Below, piece after piece: positions 1 to 10,900 of a stretch of DNA of 64,000 nt. A program made the translations under genes and the position numbers. Source of the DNA: Tridacna crocea (lineage: Eukaryota; Mollusca; Bivalvia; Cardiida; Cardiidae); contig OX031070.1 of NCBI GenBank assembly GCA_943736015.1, forward strand, positions 43,548,173-43,612,172, read 5' to 3'. The notes below the pieces were generated by a model. That model had not been told where the DNA came from. It was given only the letters and a program-made list of their open reading frames with translations, and did not search any database. The stretch's first letter is position 1, and every line of letters starts with the position of its first letter.

Positions 1-255
1 CTTTTAACAGAGTCATTCTTTTGCTGTGCATAAAACATACGAAGCATACTTGGTGGAATGGAGGTTTAATGCAAAATTACAACCAAGTAGTCACATAATA
101 ATGGATTTGTAAAACCCATTTTGTCCAACAACTCGTAAACTGAATCATAAGGCAAAAGGGTCCTTTGACATGCAGGCAATAATTGGCAAATAGCAAAAAA
201 AGTTTTGACTCAGTTTACGCAGGCTTACATCAGTAAATTACTTTTTGCAGATGCA
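1..255. repeat. R8 repeat, partial
   Basis: It contains TAGTCACATAATAATGG and GCAAAAGGGTCCTTTG, landmarks shared with R8 at 9.8, 18.5, 36.5 and 50.9 kb. The left edge is cut by the window. Confidence 0.5.
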
Positions 256-461
256 TTAACCCATTACCACACAATCCCTACTTTTGACGCCCCTGAGAAA
301 GAAGCCTTTTGAAAACACTGTATGAAAAGGAGAAAATGCTGGTAACCAGCATTTTCTCCTTCCCAGAACAAATTTTAATTTTTCAGTCACCTTTATTTTG
401 TCGTCTGCAAATGCTTTCAATTTGTACCAGTCTAAAATTTTGTCGTTTGGTAAAGAGATAA
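256..461 (+). repeat. P1 MITE, right arm shortened
   Basis: It starts TTAACCCATTACCACACAAT. The core left arm is present, but the right arm jumps from TCTCCTT to CCCAGAAC, losing about 20 bp. The end TTAA has decayed to GATAAA. Confidence 0.85.
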
Positions 462-567
462 ACCCTGTGTTGTGAGTACCCATTAGAGTCGTCTCATCAA
501 GACATAGGGTTTTAGAGGGAAATGATGACTTTAGAAGACTGTCACACTCTTATCTGGAGCTCTGATA
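462..567. repeat. P4 element, truncated
   Basis: It holds TGAGTACCCATTAGAGTCGT and the TATCTGGAGCTCTG end; one half of the palindrome is missing. Confidence 0.6.
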
Positions 568-1196
568 ACATGTCTCTTCTCATAGAGCAAGAATCATTTC
601 ACCAAAGTAGTATGCCCACATTTCACCATGTTTTATCAGCTAAGTGAGATATTAAGTGACTGAAGTGAAAAGAAAAAAATTCATGGCCAGACAATTAAAG
701 ATGCAAAGTTTTATAAGTATGAGCTTTTACAACGCGAAAAAAAGGTTCAGAGCTTGTCTAAATTGGAAGTTTTTGCAGGCAGTATGTCCCGCTAGATGGC
801 ATTCTACAAATACGTGTACACATCTATCAAATTTGGGCACCCTGGGTACAGAACCAGTCTATAGTTGCCTAATGAGCAATAGCAGATATAATTTTCTTCA
901 AGCTTTTTCTATGCGACAACCGTCACATTGAATTTCAACCTAAAATAAACGTTTTCTCAGTAAAACACTGATCAGCAGTTCAGAGAAACCTAGAGCTAAA
1001 ACAGGCCTGATTTTTCCTCAAATGTATTGATAAAAGCCATTTTCTCAAATCTTTGAAGAATATGACATGCGCAGACATTGCTTTTGTTGGTGATAAAAGA
1101 AAAGTGACTTATTAAATGAGGGAAGGGTAAAGAAAACATTATGGGAAAGGAGAGAAGGCTTGTAACTGGAACTTAGTTGATTGACTAATGGATGGA
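568..1196. other. No gene recognised
   Basis: AT-rich sequence. A faint P1-like trace (GAAAACATTATGGGAAAGGAG) is at 1133-1158. Short open frames lack any recognisable domain. Confidence 0.5.
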
Positions 1197-1505
1197 AGAG
1201 TGGATCTTAGCACTCAGTCAGTCGGTCAGTCAGTCGTGTAAGTCAATTGGTCTGTTGTTCAGTTAGACGGAGATTCAGTCAAGTCAGTCTGTTCAGTCCA
1301 GACGGTCAGTCAATCAATCAATCAATCAGTCAATCAGTTAGTCAATCAATCAATCAATTTGTATTTATCTATTATATTTTTTTATTAATCAATTAAACTA
1401 AGAATGAATGAATGAATGAATGAATGAATGAATGAATTGACTGACTGATTGACTGGCTGATTGATTGATTGATTGATTTACTAATTGGTTTAATGATTGA
1501 TTGTA
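1197..1505. repeat. Inverted tetranucleotide microsatellite
   Basis: The left arm is (TCAG)n then (TCAA)n; the middle is AT-rich; the right arm has (GAAT)n, then CTGACTGATTGACTGG and (GATT)n. The right arm is largely the reverse complement of the left, so the tract can fold back on itself. Confidence 0.85.
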
Positions 1506-1841
1506 ACTTATCAGCTTGCCAATTTCTTCGATTTTTTTCTGTCTGAACCTAAATGGCTTTTTTCCCCCTCTTCATAAAAATGGAAAGAAAACAAAAAAAA
1601 AATAAGAGGGCGTTGGGCTTTAAGTGTAACAACAGCCAATGTCATCTCGGCAGACCTAGGATACCGTTAGTCGAACTATGCTGTACGCCATGTCACTATT
1701 TACTCGAGTCAATTCAGGTCGAAGTTGTTAAAGAAACTGCGAGTGACACGACAAATCTTCTTATCACCAAGACGAATCATTGGTTATTTTTATCATATTG
1801 TATGTTATCTTTATATTTATTTCATATATCATATATAGACT
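1506..1841. other. VMP1 upstream flank
   Basis: Presumed 5'UTR or promoter zone because it precedes the first coding exon. It is AT-rich, with TATATATAG-like sequence at 1826-1838 just before the ATG. No CpG-rich core or clear initiator could be picked by eye. Confidence 0.35.
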
Positions 1842-1949
1842 ATGACATCTCGTATGACAGAGGATGATTACAAAAAGCTTACCGCCTCTCAGCTTAGATC
1901 TCAGCTTAAAAAACGAAAGCTCGGGACGAACGGCAAAAAAGATGAGTTG
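1842..1949 (+). CDS. VMP1: VMP1 exon 1 (SAP-like N-terminus)
   Basis: Thirty-six codons starting [20 protein letters not shown] and ending GKKDEL at donor TTG|GTAAGC, phase 0. It supplies most of a SAP motif that is completed by VSRLLE in exon 2. Reading through the donor would give a 72-aa peptide ending at 2060, which looks like intron translation. Confidence 0.8.
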
Positions 1950-4900
1950 GTAAGCCGGTGTGCCGGGTGCAGCTTTGTGGTGCATTTAGATCTAATAGGA
2001 GACTTTTTCTGGCTTAGCTTGATCCTTTTTTATCATTTTATTAATTTTACACATTTTTGACAGAAATATTTTAGTCACGAAAGAAACTTTGTAACATTTT
2101 GTATCAAAAGGTTGTGAAACCGGATATGATGTATTTTCGGATAAAGTATCGAGATAGACGAAATTTGGCATTTTTACTCAAATGAAACTTGAATTAATAA
2201 GTTTCTGTTTGTAAAGGAAAATAGATATTTCTGTAGGCCGCATAAAAAGAACTGCTTTGCTGGTCTGTAACTGACATACCTAGAGGAAATTGAATGAGCA
2301 TATTCCACTTTTTACCTCTGGCTAAATCCAGCCCGGGTAGCTCATTGGTACAAGATACAAGATACAAGATACAAAATTTTATTTTAAGTCGGTTTCAAAG
2401 TATTTAACAAAATAACATTAGCGATGTATCGCTATTTACCGACATAATTAGACATACATACATAAGACAAACATAGACGTACAATGTTAAAACATTAAAA
2501 ACAGAAACATGCAATTACTTTTTTTTTTTTAAAAAAAATGAAGCACATTTTAAAACAAAAGCGAGAAACAAGCACTTTAAAAATAACATGCTATAAGCTT
2601 GTAATACGGTAATTTGAAAAGACTACAGCTTAAAAAAAAAAAAAAAAAAAAACTTTATAGATAAAACAGAATGGACTTAATAGCAACACAGTGAAAGACA
2701 TTTTATGTACTTTCATTTTAAAGCAAGGAATCCTCGATTTTTGTAATCTCATGGATTATTGCACTTTGTTGGGCAGTATAAATGCACCCGTGCAGGGAAT
2801 CCATCGAGAGTTTTGCACTCTGAAGGGCTCCCTAGACAAGTACATTGTTAACTAGATATGGTAGAGTTATCAGACTAAAAAAAATTACATCCTAAAGTTG
2901 GCTGCAGAAAAATGCCTTAGCTCATAACAAAACAAAAAGCAATGAAAGCATGCAGGCATAAGCAGGAAAAAAAAAAAAAAAAACTCTCCACCAGTGAAAT
3001 ATAAAAAAAAAAAAAAAAAAGCATTGTGGGAAAAGAGAAAAAGTTCTTTGTAGACAGTTTCTCCTCCGCCACAGAGCCCTCAAGCTAAAAGCCTCAGGAT
3101 TATGTAGACCAATACTCACCGATAGAGAGTAAAAGAAGCAGTAAGCATTCAAATGGAAGCATTAAACAAGAAATTTTAACTAGTTTGAACAGCAAGAACA
3201 TCTACAACTCTCGCCGTCCCACGCCCCAATCAGGCCCTGGAACTGGCTCAGACCTGTTACTTCACGATAGTGTTGTGGGAGCGAGTTCCACAGCCTTGGA
3301 GCAGCGGAGCGGAAAGAGTTGAGACCGTAACCCGTGGTTCTTACCTGTGGTACATCAGCTCTATTTGTATACCTAAAAGAATAGGAAGACTCTTTTATTT
3401 TAATTAAATCATGTAGGTAGGATGGAGTTTGTTTGTGTATAATTTTAAAAGTTTCTAAAGCCATGCTTCTAAGTCTTTTAACTTTAAGAGTTGGTAATTT
3501 GGATTTTAATAATAAGGTTTCATAACTTGAAGAATAATCATCATAGATAAATCTCAGAGCTCTTTTTTGAATATTTTCAATCTTTCTAGTGTTTGTTTCA
3601 CCACAAAAATGCCATGTTAGAGGACAAAAATTGAAGTTTGACATAATAAAAGAATGATAAATATTTAGTTTGCCTAGTTTACAGAGATATTTTCCTATAC
3701 GTTTCAGAACATTTAGTTGTCTGGATGCTTTTTTGCAAATAATGGAAACATGTGATTTAAAATTTAGCTGAAAATCAATAGTGACTCCTAAAAGTTTGAC
3801 CTCCTCTTCACACTTAATATTGGCACCTGGTAAAGAAAAAGAAAATTCATGCTTTTTAGATTTTTGACCCATAGCAATAGCTTGAAATTTTTCAGGGTTG
3901 GCTTGCATTTGGTTATCTGTGAACCATTTTATAAGGACAAGGCTTTCATTTTCTAAAACAGATTTAACTTCATTTGGATCATCACTTGCATAAGAGATGG
4001 TGTTATCATCAGCATAGTTATAAAGATTACTTTTTTCAATAAAATAAAAGATGTCATTTATAAAGATGTTGAAGAGAACAGGCCCTAATATAGATCCCTG
4101 GGGCACTCCCTTATAAATAGTTTCAAAATCACTCTTAAAATGACCAAGTTTAACACATTGTTTTCTATTTGTTAAATAAGATGAGATTAAGTTAAGTGAT
4201 GATTCTGTAAGTCCGTAATGTTTTAGTTTTGCTATAAGTAAGTCATGTGGTAGGCAATCAAAAGCTTTTGATAAATCCATAAGAACAGCTGCCAGATAGT
4301 AATTTTTATCCAGAGCCTGTTTCCAATCTTCAACAATACGTAAGAGTGTTGTTTGGCAGCCATATCCTGATCTAAAAGCTGATAGAAAGGGATTAAAGTG
4401 TAAATTGAAATAGGCTGACAATTGGGAGTTAATTGCTCTTTCAAAAATTTTTGACATGACAGATAAGATACTTACTGGACGATAGTTAGTTTTGTCTAGT
4501 GTACTGTTTTTTTTATGGAGAGGAGTAACTTGGGCAATTTTAAGATTATCAGGAAATGTTGCAGTCTGAAATGACAGGTTTATCATGGAAGTTAAATAAT
4601 ATGTGATTGTGTTTTTAGATATTTTAACAATTTTAGGGGGTATTCCATCCATACCAGTGGCCTTTTTGGGATTGAGTTTATCTATTTCCTTACTTACATC
4701 AGAAAATTCGACTGGATGGAATTTAAAATCAGGGCAATCAGCTTTTTTAGAATTAATGGCATTAATACTTGGGTGGTTTTCCAAAGATTGAGATGAGCTT
4801 TCTCCAATATTTTTGGCTACGTTTACAAAGAAGTTATTAAATATGTTACAGATTTCTTTTTGGTCAGTTTTGATAGACTCATTTTCATGTAAAATTGTAT

Positions 4901-7900
4901 CTTTAGTAATTTTGTTTCCCTTGTTGGTTAAAAAGGGTTTGACTGTTGACCAAAAGGTTTCAGATTTACAACCGCCTGTACAGCGATCAATAAAGTATTT
5001 ATTCAGTGATCTTCTTCTAAGACTAGTGACTAAGTTTCTTTGTCTACGAAAGTTTTCCCAAGTTTTAGGAGTTTTATTTCTTTTATATTTGTTGAATAGC
5101 ATTCTTTTTTTGTATATTTCATATTTTAGTGCTTTATTCATAAAAGGAGCTGGCTGTTTTACTAATTTTCTTTGTTTAAGGGGGGCATGTTTATTGACTG
5201 TTTCAGTCAATATGGTAAGCATATCATACTCGTGACCAGGTGGTTGTGAGTTTGATACAAGGATGAGCCAAACCTTCCGGAGATTTTTAAATCTTCACCT
5301 CTGATGCATGTTAGAAAAGTGGTCACAGTGATTTGGAAAGAAACTTGCATCAGTGCTGGTGTGAGAAAGCCAGGAAACACATACATAGGTTCACTGACCA
5401 CATTGATATGACCAAAGCTCTTAACCCTTTCCCAAAAAACCCCTGGTTTTTACAGGTCAGGAATAGAAGCCTTTTGAAAACATCGTGGGAAAAGGAGAAA
5501 ATGCTGGTAACCAGCATTTTCTCCTTTTCTAACAATTTTTTTCTACCCTACCATATAGAAAAATTATCAGCAGAGATAATTTTCTTCAAGCTTTCTGCAA
5601 TTGATATTGGCTGTTATTGGTGTGTAGATCAAGGTCAGACTGCACAAAATATTCAGTCTGATCTTTGATCTTGATTGAAAGATATTTTAGGGGACATTTA
5701 TTACTATAAATATGGTATTGATGTTGCATAACTCGGTTCTTTTGATCAAGCACAAGTAAATGATAGATTGATTAGTTACATTTATTACTAACACAGTTTT
5801 GATGTTGAATCATTTATTTTTTTTTTTTATCAAATATAGTTCACAGTAATTGATTATCCCTTTGCTAAACAGTACTATATTTTTACATTTTTACAATCGT
5901 CTGGAGGAAGGGTTTGTGTTTGAAGAAACTGTGGGAGATAGTAAAAATATTTTCAATAATCAACTTCATCTGTTGTTATAATTAATAATTCTTTCAAAAG
6001 CGTTTTGTTTCAAGATACATATCCTATGATTGAAAGCATTACTCTTTCTTTAACCCAATACCACACAATCCCTACTTTTGACGACCCTGAGAAAGAAGCC
6101 TTTGGAAAACATTATGGGAAAAGGAGAAAATGCTGGTAACCAGCATTTTCTTCTTCTCCCACAATGTTTTCTACCCTTCACGAAGTAAATTTCAAATTTT
6201 CAGTCTCTTTTGTCATATCGACTGCAAATGCTTTTGATTTGGACAAGGTCAAAATATTGTTGTTTGGTAATGAGTTAAATCCTTCAAGATTGAAAGTATC
6301 TATAGGCAACAAATCCAACCTACAAAGATTGGAAATTATGTAGCTCGATAGAAAAGAATGTTGGAAAAGGACCAAACGCTGGCCTCAGTAATTTCTCCAT
6401 TTTCCACAGTGTTTTTTAAATCTTTCTCAGGACCATTTACACTGGGGATTGTTAAGTAAGGGGTTGACTGTCTAAGCACCAAAGGCTTTTCTTTTAAATG
6501 GATTGGGATAAAACTGTGTAAATGCACAGTCTGATCTTGGATCTACCTTCTCTAGTGCTTTATGGATCTGCACTCTCATTTGCTTTGCAGTGCCATAATG
6601 GAATACTTTCCTTTATGCATGGCTTTGCCTAACACAGTACATGTACATGTAAAAATTCAAGTTATAAGTTGAAGAGAAGTGAGGGCAAAATGAGAGAGAG
6701 ATGGTAGGAGGGGGGGGGGGGAAAGAGAGAGATGGAGGGAAAGAGAGGGAGATTTCTTTGAATTGAAAAAGAATCTACATGTATATTGCAAAAAGGTTAA
6801 CTTTAATTTTTCCCAAACAACAGAATTTGGATGGGACTAAATTGAAAAAGCTTCTGTAAATGATGCTGTCTATCTGATAGGGTAGAAAACAGTGTGTGAA
6901 AAGAAGATTCTGGTAACCTGCATTTTCCCATTTACCACAATGTTTTCAAATGCATAATTCTCTTTCAGGGTAGATAAAAGTCAATCGTGTGGTTCAGAGT
7001 TAATAATATTAATACACATTACTGTTTAATTTTATGTTTCTTTTGTTTTTTATATTAATATTGTTCTTAATCTTTCTCTTCAATATAAAATTATGTTGTT
7101 TTTTTTTCTTTACAGCTTATTGTAAGTTTCAGTTTTAGCATCTGCCCTTAGTCCACACAATCCCTACTTTTGACGACCCTGAGAAAGAAGTCTTTAGAAG
7201 ACATTGCGGGAAAAGGAGAAAACGCTGGTTACCGCAGTGTTTTCTACCTTCACAAAACAAATTTCAAATTTTCAGTCACTTTTATTTTGCTATCTGCAAA
7301 TGCTTTCTATTTGGACAAACCTAAAATTTTGTCATTTGGTAATGAGTTAAGGATGTATCTTAGAGGTCTAATGTTTTTACCAGACTTTCCTGTGTTACAA
7401 CAACCCCTAAGGAAAAAGGTTTTCATAACATCATGGAAAAAAAAGAAAATGTTGTTACTAACCAGGATGCTGTTACCTGTTTAAGAATGAATTTCACCAT
7501 TTGGGGCTTGTTTGTCAACTACAAATGATATATATTCTGCCTAATAAGTCTCGGATTTTGTTTTGCTGTAACGAGCTAACTTGACCCATTAACACACAAT
7601 CCCGACTTTTGACGACCCTGAGAAAGAAACCTTTAGAAAACATTGTGGGAGAAGGAGAAAATGCTGGTTACCAGCCATTTCTCCTTTTCCCACAATGTTT
7701 TCTACCCTTTACAAAACAAATTTCAAATTTTAAGTCACTCTTATTTTGTCGTCTGCAAATGCTTTTGATTTGGACAAGTCAAAGATTTTGCCGTTGGGTA
7801 ATGAGTTAAGTTAAAGTCCCAGTAGAGACAGCCAAGCGCTCAGTCGGTAGTGTACAAAACTTAGATAACATGGGGTCATGGCTTGGCCACTTTCTTTTTG

Positions 7901-10900
7901 AGGGTTCATGCTAGTCACAGTGACAGGATTCATTCCTTTCTCACCGCAGATCATTGTTTCCAAGATGGTCTGACATGTAGGAAAGCACATGGAAACAATA
8001 TTGTGCAGAGACTGAGAGTACTGGTAAAAGAAACTCCAGGAAAGCATGGATAGGTGCACTAACCACCATGATATAACTGAAGAAATGTTGAAAATGGTGT
8101 TACCAACCAACCAACCAACCAACTAACCAACCAAAAATACAAAAAAAAATCTGTTATTGTGGTCCATCTGTTTGTAGCTGACAGAAAAAAATGAATTTCA
8201 AAATTGGTCAAAAAGTAAAAAAGAGAGTAACCTGGTAACTTTTAACCCAGTACTGATATTAATTTCTCAGCCATTTCTGTAACACTGACAGACTGTTTGA
8301 ACAATAACAGATTGTCATCTTCACAAAAACCTCCATACATTTAACCCATTACCAAACAACAATATTTTAGGCTTGTCCAAATCGAAAGCATTAATTTCGC
8401 AGACAACGTAATAAAAGTGACTGAAAATTTGAAATTTGTTTTGTGAAGGGTAGAAAACTTTGTGGGAAAAGGAGAAAATGCTGGTAACCAGCATTTTCTC
8501 TTTTTCCCACAATGTTTTCTAAAGGCTTCTTTCTCAGGGTCGTCAAAAGTAGGGATTGTGTGGTAATGGGTTAACCCTGTACCGATATTAATTTCTCGGC
8601 CATTTCTGTAACACCGAAAGACTGTTTGAACAATAACAGATTGTCATGATCTTCACAAAAACCTCCATACATTTTAACCCTTTACTCCATAGATACTCAT
8701 TTATTTGCATTGCTTGTAGGAGTCTTTGGAAAACATTGTGGCAAAAGGTGAAATTGCTTGTGACGAGCAATTTCAACTTTTGTCACAATGTTTTCTATGC
8801 TATCCAAAGGTATCATATACACATAAGAAACTGCTTGATCCTTGCTGTTATTTAGGGTCATTTAGAGATACCACAGAAATGCCTTATGGGGTAAAGGGTT
8901 AAGTGGTTTGATTCAAATTTAAATGCATTTTAACACCAGTTTTGTTTACATGTTGACAGCTGTTGTTACTTTTACCCTTTACCATACAATCCAGACTCCT
9001 AACAATCCTGACCAAGAAAGCTGTTGAAAACATTTTGGGAGATGGAGAAAATACTGATAAATGGCATTTTCTCCTTTTTCCACAATATTCTCTACCAAAC
9101 CGAAAAGAAACTTCAAATGTTTTTGATTTGTACAATATGAAAATCTGTTGTTTGGTAAAGAGAGAATGAGTTTGAATAAACATGTACAAAAAAAGTAATC
9201 CATGAATTATTTTATAGGTAAGCCGTTTGCTAGAATCTGATAAAAAGAAGAAAGATATGAAAAAATCTGTCGTACCGAAACCTGAAACTCCTAGAAAACG
9301 TTCAGTTCAAGCATCCAATCAGTCTTCAGAGAAGAAAAATGTGAATGGTGGTCTTTCCAAGAAAAAACAAGAAGAAAAGAAAGAAATGGAAAGACGAGAA
9401 CGAGAAAAGATTGTACTGTGGCGCTCACCCTTGACTACACTGCAGTACTTTACATTGGAGGCTGGTGTTCTTTTATACTTGCTAGGATTAAAGTAAGCCA
9501 AATTATTTTTTTGATATTTTTGCTCTTACTTTTGATTGCTGATAGCTATTTACTAGATGATAAGATTCTAGACTTAACTCTTTACCAAACAACAAAATTA
9601 TAGACTGGTCCAAATTGATAGCATTTGCAAAACAAGAAAGAAACGTGTATGAACAATTGAAATTTGGTTTGGGAAGGGTAGAAAACATTGTGGGAAAAGG
9701 AGAAAATGCTGGTTACCAGCATTTTCTCCTTTTCCCTCAATGTTTTCAAAAGGCTTTTCTTTCAGGGTCGTGAAAGTTGGGATTGTGTGCTAAAGAGTTA
9801 AATTAAAAGCATTTGAACAGGGCTCTAACAAAAGGGGTTTCATGCACCTCTGTCTTCCATTACACTAAGTAAGCTTTCACATAATTATAGATCCCAAATA
9901 ACCAATAATTGTTTTAATGGCCAGCTAAATAATGAAGTAGACTGGCCCTTGGACATACAGAAAATTGACCAATAACAAAAAGAGTTGGTCCAGGTAAGCC
10001 TAAGCGGACTGCGCAGACTGCCTGGGTCGATACGTTTTACAGATGCAGTAAGCCCCCTTTTGACAGAGCATGGCTCATTTGTAAATTGAAATAGAATATG
10101 GTTTACATGGTAACTAGCATTTCTTCCTGTCCCACAATGTTTTCTGTCCTATCAAAGATCAATTCCTTGATTTGAGCCACATTTCAAACGAGCTATACTC
10201 TCTGAAAAGGGGGCTTAATGCCACAGAGAAACGTATAGACTCATATCGGCCTTTGTGTTTTATTTAACTTTATTGTCCACGTTTAAACGGTACATGAGGG
10301 TTGTGGCCATCCCTCAATGCACCTTACAGTTCAGTATTAGAAATCTGTGTTAGTAAGTGAAAACATTAAACAAAAATTAAACACCTATTATCGTTCTTGT
10401 GTATTGATATGTTTACAAAGATATAAAGATTTTAATACTAGTATTTGACTAAAATAAAGGTTTACATGTTCTTAATTTGTATTTTTCTCTTTAATATGTG
10501 GACAAAAAAAAAACATTTTCATATATAATTGTGAAAAAAAAAAATATTGTGTGAGAGTTGTGAGTGTGCAAGTGACTGTGTTGATAAAGTGCTACTTTTT
10601 ATCTTGGTTCAAAGAACAGTGCTGAAGCTTGAAAAGCTAAAGGGAAGTGTAACATAAAGTAAGTATTCCTTTGTGGCTTCAGCACTGTATCATTGTTCCT
10701 GTGCGTGGAAAGTTTTTATCTGTATTTCATTTGCAGCAGGACAGTACATGTTATTTCAACTTCAAGTAAAAAGAAATATAGCCATGTTCTGTGAAAAGTG
10801 GGGGGGGGGGGGTTTAACCCTTTACCACACAATCCCTACTTTTGACGCCCCTTACAAAGAAGCCTTTTGAAAACACTGTGGGAAAAGGAGAAAATGCTGG

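Noticed and set aside
1553-1867. 104-codon frame just before VMP1 as an extra coding exon
   Set aside because: It ends in a different frame from the VMP1 start, contains no recognisable domain and is partly low complexity.
3180-5222. LINE open frame taken as a complete host or element protein from the ATG at 5222
   Set aside because: That ATG lies in flanking SINE DNA and the endonuclease half is missing; it is a 5'-truncated ORF2.
8341-8902. Regularly spaced palindromic repeats suggesting a CRISPR array
   Set aside because: The units are about 225 bp, dispersed in both orientations over 64 kb, in a spliced eukaryotic genome, without spacers or cas genes.
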